A stretch of 64,000 nucleotides of DNA, taken from Pseudoscleropodium purum (lineage: Eukaryota; Streptophyta; Bryopsida; Hypnales; Brachytheciaceae). The stretch lies in NCBI GenBank assembly GCA_963969395.1, contig OZ017796.1:11348501-11412500 (forward strand). Direction: 5' to 3'. The notes below the pieces were generated by a model. It saw only the letters and a list, made by a program, of their open reading frames with translations. It did not search any database and was not told where the DNA came from. Shown in pieces: positions 1 through 10,616 of the stretch. Position 1 is the first letter of the stretch. Every line of letters begins with the position of its first letter. A program made the position numbers and the translations under genes.

Positions 1-3000
1 AAATTCAAATAATTTGTTTGTGAATATGGTAGAACCTCGCATTCATCACTACAGACCCACACCCAACTTATAGGGTTCAACCATTTTCAACTAAAGCTTG
101 GAATGTTTTTTTCTCCTTTTCAAGATTGGGACTAATAAGGTCGATCATGACACATGTCTTGAAGTAGTAAGCAAGAAAATAGGAAGTAGTGAGTGCTGAG
201 GAAAGTAGTTCTTACAAGATCAGGCATTAGAAGAATCTAAATATTGGGTATGAGTTTAGAGCAACTTTTGGCTTCCAAGACTCATGATAATTTCAATTCA
301 AGGCATTAAATAACCAAAAAACTTACAATCCCCCGTGATTTCTATCTTCCTATGTAGTATAAAATTTACATTGTCTTATACTACTCCAAAACATACATAG
401 AATCACTTAAGTGATCGACCAGGGGTGGTTCTAAGTTACCATATTTGTTAGAAAATTACACTCCATATGTTGCTTCACCGCTCTGAACGAGCTCATTTGG
501 CACGTGTGATATTGGAATGACTGAGTGATGTCACGTGGATGTCAGGGCTTTTGTTCCGTTTATGCACAGCCTGGAGTTCCCCTTAAAAAAAAACAGTTTC
601 GGGAATCCATGCCTGATGCTCCCAAACATGGCGCGTGGCAGATTACACACTGGCCACGTCATCACCCAGCAATCGAAGGATATTCTGGCCAATCACTTGA
701 TCCAGGGTGCGCACAATAGAACCACCGACATGCACCTATATCCCCTTCAGAGTTTTACTTTTACTTTCTCTTCAAAATTCCAATTAAAAAAAAAAGAAAA
801 GATCAGGAACTGACATCTTTCTTTCTTGTTAGTGTGGAGCTTCCAGCTTCGATTTCGGTAATGGTAACTTAGATACTGTATTTGGGAGAAATGACTCAGT
901 TGATTATTTACAGATCTTTGCTTTGCGATCTTTGCAAGTACAATAATATACATGCTTCGAGTATGTGCGCACTACGCAGCCATCCATTTGTCTGAGTTTG
1001 GTCTGGGGGCCTGTCTAGGAGGAAAAATAATACGTTATATGTCAGCATTGACTCACTATATTATTGCTTTTTCATACGACTAGAATAATCTGGATTCGAA
1101 TTTGTAATGGGAACAAAAACAGTCTAGAACTCATTGAATATGATATGACATCTAGGTGCACCTCACCAAGGAGATCTATAGATGTGGATGTAACTGTTAT
1201 CAGCCGAGCTTTGCAGCTACTGAATAATGAACTCAATACGACAGAGTGCAGCCCCCATTGCAACAAAGCTTTCAGGCTTTCTAATGGTTGCTACTTTGGG
1301 ATTCAAAACTGACAGTAAGATACTAGATAGATAGCCTTCTAATCTTTACAGTTACAGTTTACACTTTACAGCGTACTGCTGCAAATAACTAAAGTTTATA
1401 AGTTAAGCTGGATCGGGTTGTCATGCACATACGGAATCGTCTCGGTCCTACAAATTCAAGGATCTGAAATATGGGCAATCAGAATTGCAGCCAGCCCTAT
1501 CAGATTATCAGTCAATCGTGCACGGCACTGTGGAAAGAATCTCTTGTACGTGGACCCACGTGATTGATACCAACACTGTACACAGAACTAAAAGAAGCGG
1601 ATAGGATTGATGGAATTGTAACATCTGTAGGCCTCCCGTTCCGACCTCCCGCAGCTTCCCATCCTGGACGGTACAAGTCCTACCCACCCTAAGGGTAGAC
1701 TCAATTTCATCCCGAGTTTCATGTGCATTGCTGTGGGCCGGTGGAGTTTAGGAAGTGACAAACAAGCAAACAGGGAAATGCAAAACGTCCTCAACCAACG
1801 TCCAGTACTGTAGTTGAAAGGAGGCCCTATGGTACCGAGCGTGGTTTAGGGTAGTGCCCGAATGGGCCTTTGGAACTCGCGGCGTTCTCTTAATTCATGA
1901 ACAATTTAGAGGGATCTGTTTGATCTGTGTGAACAAATAGAATTCACACAGAGTGCTTGAGTGATAACTAGGAAAAGAAATACAAATCCTTTGTAGTATC
2001 TTATTTCTCTTGGACGGTTAGAGAAATGCTCCAAATCCCATGTAAAGTCAGAGGAAAATCTTCATTTTTAATATACAAGAAAAATGAAATAAAGTCCTTG
2101 CATCGGTTTGCAAAAGATTGGTGCCATTTCTTGTTCACCAGCGTGGCAGGACATGGGAACAATCTCAATAGGGTGGTTGGTAGGTCATATAGTTCCTAAA
2201 TAGACTTCATTCCAAAGTTCACTGAACCCAAATTTGGATTCATACCCAAATATAGCTGTCTATAAAAAAAAAATTTGCTGTGGATGAAAAGTAGAGATGC
2301 GATGTATCCATTCTGCACGGCTCCCATCTCCGGCACATGAGGCACGTAGCCAGGCTTGGTGAGTATAATTCGGCTCCTTAGGTGACGGTTGGTCGGTACC
2401 GCATCTTTGAACCAATGATCAGTGCGACTGACCTTTCCACATCAGTCAACCAAACTTTCTGTATACAATTCGGCAGCATAGCCCATCGAAACCGACGGAG
2501 ACCCTCTGAGTGACGGCCAAAGTGATCTTACTTTCCTGCGATTAGTATGCTAATCTTTTGTTCAACTTGCCAAAAGCTAACGTAAGTTAGTCACGTTTGG
2601 TCTGTCTCTCACAGAGGCAGCTCAGCTGAGGATATAGATGCAGCCATAGCAGCCACAAAAATTCTTTTACTCGGTTGATTGCTTCAATGATAAGTTAAAA
2701 CTGCACTGTATGCATTAACACTAAAAAAGACGCTCAGATCCAATTTTTTAGTGAGAGAATTCACTGCAGTAGTGCAGTAGACGGAGTAAGTTAAGTTGGA
2801 GGAATCGATTGCAGGATGCTGTCCAATGGGAGATGTTCAAATGAGTTGTCAATTTATTAAGCCTTTTTGCTTTCATATCTGTTTAAAAGTGCGTGAGCCA
2901 GTTGTTTTTTATGGTCACTTTCACGCCGAGAGTCAGTCAATATGGGAGCCATCTGTACATCCGGTATCGCTTGGTTCCCATTGATGAACACGTGTGTGAT

Positions 3001-3100
3001 CTCGCCTTTGCCCAAACGGAGGCGTTTGGACCACGGTTGAAAGGGCCATTTCGTTTTTGACCACGGTTGTAGGCTCAACGGTTTTTGATTCAGACTAAAG
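1..3100. other. Intergenic, promoter-like, no gene recognised
   Basis: Only short unconvincing ORFs with no recognisable domain are seen. The stretch is less AT-rich than the DNA that follows and carries several CACGTG G-box cores (near 500, 532 and 1556), which are bound by bZIP or bHLH factors in plants. This could be upstream or downstream flank of a gene lying left of the window, but no exon could be assigned. Confidence 0.4.
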
Positions 3101-3123
3101 GCTCGGTTACAGATACTTATGAG

Positions 3124-3361
3124 CAAGTCAAGGGACAAGGGCAAAACATGGGGCAATAGAGAATAAATGTCAAAAATTGTCCCCTATTTTGTGCCGCTTA
3201 AATTTTGTGTTTCATTTTGTCCCCTGACTAATTTGGAGTCTCTCATTGCAAATATGAATTCAAAATTTGCAGATTTTTATCTTACGTGGCAAGATAAAAA
3301 ATTTCAGGGTTTTCTACAAGGGTAAAACATGGGGCAATAGAAGGGTCAATCCTCCATGGCC
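3124..3361. repeat. Dispersed TIR repeat, copy 1
   Basis: The inner part (about 3165-3330) matches the element at 33552-33764 in the same orientation, sharing a block on 'gtcccctattttgtgccgc' and another on 'aaatttcagggtttt'. The right end carries the family terminus 'gggtcaatcctccatgg'. The left end instead has a direct copy of the segment 'aaaacatggggcaatag' that also occurs near the right end, so this copy is rearranged. No coding capacity is seen. Confidence 0.6.
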
Positions 3362-6300
3362 CTTCTCCACCATCCCTTCAGTTGTCACTCTGAGATTTTC
3401 ATTTCTATACATTCATCAGTCAAGCTATTCTATAGAAATGTCATATCTCTACAATTTCATTGACCCTAGTATGGCATTGTAACACGGCCACATGACATGA
3501 CAATATTCTTGTGAGATAACCAATATTTTTTGAAAAGAAGTTTTTATAAGCTTCTATAAGGCATTATAACCTTGCTTGTGACTTGCCCAAATTCTTCTTG
3601 TTGAAGTTAGCCTTCCTTACATAGACTAATAGAGGCTAAAAATAAAATATTTAACAAAATCTAGTTGATACTTGATAGTGTCCCCTATTGAAACATTTTT
3701 GGTAATATATTATACACAATGCAATATTTTTTAAAAGATTTTTTTATAGGCTTTTATATGGCATATTTGAAGGCTTTTCCTTGAAAACTTTGCTTATGAC
3801 TTGCTAAAATTCTTCACTATGAAATTGACCTTCTTTACATGAAAGCCAAAAATCAAATATTTAACATTACAAGGGGGGGGGGGGGAGGCAGGAGGGTCAT
3901 TTCACGGCATGTTTCTACAATTCCCTTCATAGTTAAAGAATGCCAGGCTGTCAAAAAAAATTTGAAAAAAAAAATTGAAAATTCTTAAAATGAAAAAAAA
4001 ATTGAATTTTTTAAAACTTTCTTTGAAAAAAAATATTTAAAAAATGATGTGGCAGTTGCTCTACCACATCAAGCAACAATTGTTGTGAGTTCCAACGGGT
4101 TGAGAACCCTGGGAATTCACAACCTTCCAAATTAGGTGAATCTCCTTTAATGTTGGACACTATCAAAAGCTAGTTGATAGTGTCCTATATTGAAGCGTTT
4201 TTTCATTGAATATGTGTATAAAGCCCATGAGAATTTGATAAAGCTTCTAAGAGCATCTTCAATACATCACAATATACCATCTACTTACCAAAATAGATAA
4301 AGTTACATATCAAATCTTATATTTTTGGTAAAATAAGATCTAGAAGCTAAATGGTGGCTAAGATACTTAACAAAATAAAAAAATTTATAGGTTCAATTCA
4401 TGTTGAGTACATTGATAAGATTGTAATACATTATTATTTTAAAAATAAAATCATAAACATTATTAATTTTAGAACCATCAATTACATATAATACATTTTT
4501 GTTGATGCTAACAACAATTTGATCAATAGGGATTGCAACAATACCATGTTTGGAGCAACAAACATGTGTCATAAAATCTCTATCTTTTATTCATACCAAG
4601 TGATTACATAATTGTACACATAAAAATAGAAAATCAATGCATAGCATTAAAGCAAATATAGGTGTTATAAGTAACAAGGTTGTTGTACACAATAGTACAA
4701 AATGATGTTGAGAATGTACATATTTTTGTTTAGTGCATATGATTTCATCCCATATAATTGCATTGGCTTTATTATTCACTACTCCTCTACCCTAAAATGA
4801 TTTTATGGTTTGATATAACTAGTTAAAATAAAATCAGATAGAAATTGTACTAAAAAAATGCAAATAAGAATTTCTCATAGTATGATATTATAATGGTACA
4901 TATACTACAAGTTAACAATATTGTAACACATACTATAAGTACATGTTAGTATTGCTTTTAAACAAAATCTGACTTTATTTTAATTAGTTTTCCCAAACCA
5001 TGGAATTATTTTTGAGACATAGGAGTATTTACATCAAATAATGTTGAAGACTGCATCAAATAATGTTGTTACAACAAAAATTTTACTAGTGCCTCCTTTT
5101 AGTGCATTTTAAGTAAGGTAGTTGATTTTTATACAATACAATATATGCACTTGATTGTTGTATTCTATATTTCTACCCATTTTTCATAGAAACGTGAAAG
5201 CTTGCTAATATCCTTGTCATTCTACAATGACCATCCATCAATGGAAAGATATTGACCAATATAGTTGATTTCAAGTATTCCATGGGATTCTAAGTATTGG
5301 CTTTGGGGGCTCTTGAAATCATTGCACAATTGAAGAATAGAGTCTTGAACTTTGCAATGTTGTTTACACTTGCTGACTTGCAAGTATATAACTTTGACAA
5401 AGTCCACTATAACTATGAGCTTGTTATAGGATGCATATGTGATTCTTGATGGAAGTAGACTAGTAGTGTTTGTAGACCTCTATTTATTATTCGAAAGCAT
5501 TGTTGTGGATTATTGGTAAACTAATTCTTCAAAGACGCTAAGTTTTTTGGACATTATAGACAAGCTAAGATGGAAAGGTTACTCTATAAAAAAACTTTAA
5601 GGCAATCCCTTGAATGCCCAAGGTGTTTAATGTAAGGACTATATATTATTTAAGGAATTAAATCCACTATATAATTGTAGTTTTTATTGTATGTGTTTTG
5701 AATCTCATGCTATGAGTCCTTTAATTGTAAATATAATGTAATAGAAAGTATTGTAGATTCATTGTTATTTGTAATACTTGGATATTGGGGGTTCAATAAC
5801 AAGTGGACAAACCTTGGATTTGCAAAAGAACTTTATAATTAAGAAAAATTGGAAGAAGATTAACTCCTAAAGTTCTTTTAAATCCAAAATGTTTTTTAGG
5901 ATTGGTGTTTTGAGCATCCAAAGTGAAGTATCAATTTTTGGTTTTATCTTCTTATTTATTTTGAGATTAAAAAATCAAATGGCCTTTTAAAGAATCTAAT
6001 TTTATAAATATCCAATAATTGCTTTAAAAACTATGTTTTTCTTAAACTCTAAATTTTATAAATATGTAAGCAATTTTGTAATCAATCATAAGAATTAGGA
6101 CTTTCATTTTATAAATGACACTTTTTGTAAATATTGTGTCCATTTCCATCATCGTCAAGTAGATCTCTAGCCAAGCATGCTTACTTGAAGGTTAGGTACT
6201 CGTGGCTCCAATATCTTTATGTTTTAAAAAAGAAACATGTCCTTGAACTATAGTTAATAACATACATAAATAATATTGTTCCATAGTAGTGTATTCTACA

Positions 6301-7622
6301 AAATACAACCTCCCAATAGCAATCAAAGCAAAAAAGTCAAATCACATTGTTATAAAATGAATTTTCATTCATTTAATATATTATATTATATTATATTATA
6401 TATAATTTTTAATTACTCAAAATGAAAAATTAACAAATTTTTATATGAATGATTTTGCTTCTATTTAACTCCAAATTATTGCATATTTTTTGTATGATTG
6501 CAATGGATATAGTTAGAAATAACCATAGTAATCAATAAAACAATTTTATGTACAAATCTATGATAGATTTTTGTTTGGCATCTACTTGAAATAAGTCAAG
6601 TAAAAAAAGAAGTCCCATACCAATACTACAGGTACTACAATTGATTTCAACAAATTTTGTTATTAATAATAAATTTATTATCTTTAATACACTTATCATT
6701 AAAGTAACACATTTTTCTACAATTTGGAACTTAGATTTGCACGCATGAAGACCTTGGTTGTTTCTTTCTACCATTCTAAGATCAATAAACTTTTGCAAAT
6801 CTTTCCATTAACTTTCAATCAAAATTGTAAATCTATCTAAAAACCTACAATCTCTCTATAATACCACCACATATCAATAAAAAGCATCTACTACCATGAA
6901 TTAGACATTCAAATTTGTTAAAAATTCTTGGAGTCCATTGATATTTAAGATCTTCTAATAGAAAACTTAGATAGAATACCTTTACCATATAGTCCTTGCC
7001 AACTGAAAAAATGTTTGCTTGCCACCCTTCACCAATTTTCTTATTGACCTTCATCAATTCCCTTATCAACTACTAAACCATCCGATTCTTTAAAGAAACC
7101 ATTGATATGAGGCCAAAACTTGAAGATTGTCTGGTGGAGCGACAAGAAAACCATTTTTTCTTAAGTGCCAAAAAACATAGACAAATTTGTGTTCCTAAAT
7201 CTTCTACATCAGATGTTGGATTCACTTTACTCCAATAAATTTTTTATCATTCAATGTCAATTTTTGTTTTGTGCTTCTAAATCTTTTGTATTACATGATG
7301 GATCCACTTTACTCCAATGTTGGTGTCAATTTCAACACCACTCTAGATTGGATATTATTACAGAAAAGGTGTTTGATTATGTAGTGTTTTGGCAAATTTT
7401 AGCCTTTTGGAGAAGGAGCACTACATAATTCGAAGATTATTTTTGTAAAATACTAAAAATATGGTCAATGTATGCACCTATAAGAAGAAGGTATCCCAAG
7501 AATGAAATTCATAAAAAAAAGTCTCAAACTAGGAGAAATAGAATAGCGCACAATCTCAAGATGATAGGTACTTTGACATTTTCATTTGTAAAAAATAGGA
7601 AACACAATTTACAAAGAAACTT
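3362..7622. other. AT-rich intergenic DNA with decayed repeats
   Basis: No gene is recognised. It contains a degenerate direct duplication (about 3537-3690 and 3735-3860), a 13-base G run near 3872-3884, poly-A/T tracts at 3950-4050, a TTATA-type low-complexity run near 6380-6400, and an 82-bp-period duplication near 7189-7345. The sequence at 4248 starts like the TIR element at 35.59 kb, but a partner end was not found. Short minus-strand ORFs at 6532-7069 have no family signature I can defend. Confidence 0.4.
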
Positions 7623-7914
7623 ATTAGTCTGTAGCATGAATTGAAGACAAGATTCGAAATCTGGAAATCTCTTCAGAAGGTGGTCTGCATGCACACAAGT
7701 TTCCATGGCCTTATGATCACCCAATTCGAATCTAAACAATTCCTGCGACAGAATGGAGTATGATGAGCGGGTAGTAGAGAGCATTGAATGTTTCAAAGTG
7801 GGGACGTCCGTCTTCTCCAGTAGGTTGGGGAGAGAGAACGAAGTTGATTTGAGAATACCAGAAGCGAGGGTGACACTGAAGAGGTATACTGTATTGGGAT
7901 GGCTTTCCGAACAG

Positions 7915-9170
7915 GGTATTTCAAAAATCCTGCGGCCACAGCAGAAACCATAGACTCCGAGGGGTGGCTGCACACGGGTGACATCGGGTACATTGACAAC
8001 GATGGAGACGTTTTCATTGTGGAGAGGATGAAGGAGCTCATCAAGTACAAGGGCTTCCAGGTACGGGCGACACTTTGCCGCTGAAGACTCGGCAGCTTCT
8101 CTTACAAACCATGATATAAAACCACGATCGCTCTTCGCTTCTAAAATGCTCGTCGCAGCAGTCTGTGCTACTGAATTAGGTTTGACGACGTTTTCGTTGC
8201 ATCCTGTGCAGGTTCCCCCAGCCGAGCTCGAAGCAATCCTCATATCTCACCCAGCGATAGCAGATGCTGGAGTCATACCGTGAGTTTCTTGCAGCCCAGC
8301 CTGAACGTTTCGAACTGGCTTGCTTGCATTATGATTCTTAATTAAGCAGGGAATACCCGAGGGCCCGGATAGAATATGCCTAAGGGCAAAGCCTTTTCAC
8401 CAATATGATGGAAGTTTGAACGGATTTTTAGAGCTGTAGTGATCGAGGTCTTTCGATGCACGAACAGAATCTGTAGAGATCCGACTTTGATCAGTATGCA
8501 TAAATTTCTTATGCAACCATTCAAAGTAAGAGGTCGAAGACCACTAGTGAAGGGTAGACCGCCAGAAAGCATTTCCATTCCAAGTAATCCTTCCACCGCC
8601 TGCACCATTTGGCCTAGTAATGTTGACAGCATTTGATGACTGGAAGCGTCTCAGTAGTACAAAGATATGAGCGAAAAGAAGTCGGAAGTGGAAAATCCCG
8701 ACGATTTGAGCACTACCGGGTTAATTCTTCCAGAGTTTTCTCGTGGAGTTTGAATAGCTTTTCATTGACGTTCATGAAGAGGGCTTATCTTCCGTGCAGA
8801 ATTCCAAGCGAAGAAGCAGGGGAGATTCCTGCAGCTTGCGTGGTGCTGAAGTCCGACTGCTTCCTATCGGCCGATGAAATTCAGGCATTTGTGGCATCCA
8901 AGGTGAGTTAACCACCTTTTTTTTCCCGCTCCATGCTTTTGCAAGCTCCGTTTGTGAACTCCCTTGGGATGGCTTGGTAAGGCTCTCACAAGAATATTTT
9001 TGGGTCGGTCTCCATGATGCGCTTGCAAGCAGGTTTCTACATACAAGCAGGTCCGGCATGTGGAGTTTCTTGCGTCCATCCCGAAGTCTGCATCAGGCAA
9101 AATCTTGCGGAGGGTGCTGAAAGAACAGATCCTAAGCAGTCTGAGTGCATCGAAGAATAACGGTGAGTAA
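7915..9170 (+). pseudogene. 5'-truncated ACOS5-like acyl-CoA synthetase copy (exons 4-7)
   Basis: Duplicate of the 3' half of the ACOS5-like gene described at 14970-19576. Exon-equivalents are 7915-8060, 8212-8279, 8800-8902 and 9033-9170 (TAA stop), all with intact GT-AG junctions and open frames. They encode the GWLHTGD motif and the C-terminal subdomain with the IPKSASGK lysine. Exons 1-3, holding the ATP-binding SSGTTG and AYGLTE motifs, are absent upstream, because the duplication breakpoint (7623) lies in the DNA corresponding to intron 3. Without a start or the N-terminal domain it cannot make an enzyme. The lack of any decay implies recent duplication, gene conversion or an assembly effect. 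Confidence 0.9.
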
Positions 9171-9311
9171 GATAACGGAACCCACCCGTATAGCCGAGCA
9201 GGTTCAAATCGGATGGGTGATTTGCTTGGAGTGATCGCCCCATCAGTGTAGGAGGTTAAGTGTTCGTGATTTATCCCATAAGTATGGGAGTCGGGTCAGA
9301 GGTCTGGGGAG

Positions 9312-9317
9312 TATAAG
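9312..9317 (+). promoter_or_regulatory. TATA box of left U2 snRNA gene
   Basis: TATAAG lies 31 bp upstream of the U2 5' end, the usual place for plant snRNA genes. A weak upstream-sequence-element match, ATCCCATAAG (consensus RTCCCACATCG), begins at 9273, about 70 bp upstream. TATA plus USE at roughly this spacing is the plant Pol II snRNA promoter. It overlaps the presumed 3' UTR of the ACOS5-like copy. An identical promoter serves the right-arm gene. Confidence 0.65.
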
Positions 9318-9342
9318 TAGTGGAGGAGAAGGTTGGAGAGGC

Positions 9343-9538
9343 ATACCTTTCTCGGCCTTTTGGCTAAGATCAAGTGTAGTATCTGTTCTTATCAGTTTAA
9401 TATCTGATACGGGGGTCATCGATCCCCATGATATTAATCTAATTTTTCTGGGGAGCGGGGCCATCGAGCAGCTTGCTGCTCGGCCTCGCGCGCGTCGCCA
9501 TGGTATTGCACTACCTCCTTGGCTGGCGCTGCCCTCCC
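9343..9538 (+). ncRNA. U2: U2 spliceosomal snRNA, left copy
   Basis: The 5' end ATACCTTTCTCGGCCTTTTG and the following block with the branch-point-recognition GTAGTA match the near-invariant first part of U2 snRNA. Then come a stem-loop IIa region, the Sm-site-like AATTTTTCTGGGG near 9442, a GC-rich stem III, and a stem IV with GGTATTGCACTACC. The length is about that of plant U2 (around 196 nt); the exact 3' end is an estimate. U2 pairs with intron branch sites in the spliceosome. It starts 172 bp after the stop codon of the upstream exon copy, in the same orientation. No defect is seen in the conserved core. Confidence 0.95.
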
Positions 9539-10025
9539 CCCTCCCCACCAGGAGGGGAACCAAACTAAGCCCTAAACAGCAAAGTCTGACATAAACATTT
9601 GGCAAACTGAATATGGAAATTTTACTTGTGTCTCCAAGCGAATTTCTTTCGGGATGTCCACTTTGGAGTGGAGCAGTGTAAATCAGCGATTCTTTTTTGG
9701 AACTGTAGCGCTACAGTAAACGCCTGCGTGCCCACCAAAGGTGAATTTTGGGAGGGAACTAGGCACAGTGGCTTGCAGGACTGACAATCTGGCGTCAAAT
9801 CGACACAAAAAGTATTCATACCAGGAATATGCACATGGTACTAGTCATTTACGTTGAAAGTTAGAATTGTTGGAAGCACAACCTCGACCTTAATTGTGTA
9901 AGGACACAGGCCCCCATGACCAAGATAGTCACCAAAATTCACCAAGATTGTCCAATTATTGCACCAATAGGTACACTTTCTTTTTCTACAATGAAGTGAT
10001 CCATGGAACCACTGTAGGCTATAAT

Positions 10026-10190
10026 GTTCTTACAAGGGTTACTCCTAAAGAATTGAACAACATTCTTTAGGATCATATAGTGTTCTTACAAGGGTTACTC
10101 CTAAAGAATTGAACAACATTCTTTAGGATCATATAGTGTTCTTACAAGGGTTATCCTTGAAGAACTAAATAACATTCTTTAGAATCACTA
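10026..10190. repeat. 56-bp tandem repeat, about 3 units, each with a hairpin (left arm)
   Basis: Units start at 10026, 10082 and 10138. The first two are almost identical and the third has diverged. Each contains the inverted pair CCTAAAGAAT / ATTCTTTAGG with an 8-nt loop (weaker in unit 3). The mirror copy is at 13950-14114. Confidence 0.9.
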
Positions 10191-10616
10191 AACTTTTCCA
10201 CTTGTGCACGAATTGAAGTAATAAATATATTTGTAAAAAGGTAATGTATTTCTCTATCTTATCAAAAACTAAGGTAATAAGACCTTGCTTGGACTATCAT
10301 TTGCTCCCAAAAAGAATAATGGGACTTCAAGAGTATAGCAAGTAAGGTCCTAATTTAATATTTGAAGAATGTAAGGTTGACCTTTCAAACCCTAAAGTAC
10401 CAACATAAGGGAAAAAAAAGGGTTTGTAGATTATATATAAAGTCAATTCTAAAGAGATGTTTATAAATTTTTGATACAAAGTGCAAACATGTGCCCCTTT
10501 CATGGTAATATAATTTGTTTTCCAATCAAAAGTTATGCTACCTACAACTTTGGAGGATACATGAATAGCTTTAAGTGTAATGTGCAAATTGTTCAATATT
10601 TTTTTAGGTTGGCAAG

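Larger units (their letters stand above)
7623..10616. repeat. Left arm of a 3-kb inverted duplication
   Basis: This 2,994-bp arm is the reverse complement of 13524-16517: each base x pairs with 24140-x. Symmetry holds from the outer breakpoint (complementarity lost between 7622 and 7623) to the inner one (lost after 10616) with no net indel, and no mismatch was found in the stretches compared, including all of 9835-10327. It carries a truncated ACOS5-like gene, a U2 snRNA gene and a 56-bp tandem repeat. No target-site duplication or transposon terminus is seen at the ends, so this looks like a segmental inverted duplication rather than a TE. Confidence 0.95.

Noticed and set aside
6532..7069. 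Possible hAT transposase fragments on the minus strand
   Set aside because: Some aromatic-rich pieces recalled hAT C-termini, but no motif was convincing in any frame.
7524..8243. 239-aa minus-strand ORF, mirrored at 15897-16547
   Set aside because: It is antisense to exons 4 and 5 of the ACOS5-like gene and crosses their introns; the sense exons have conserved domain motifs.
9186..9205. tRNA B-box-like GGTTCAAATCG
   Set aside because: No A box, acceptor stem or anticodon arm upstream; it lies in the ACOS5-like 3' flank.
9243..9605. 120-aa ORF over the U2 region and its mirror at 14535-14897
   Set aside because: It is the antisense translation of the U2 snRNA gene and its promoter, not a protein gene.
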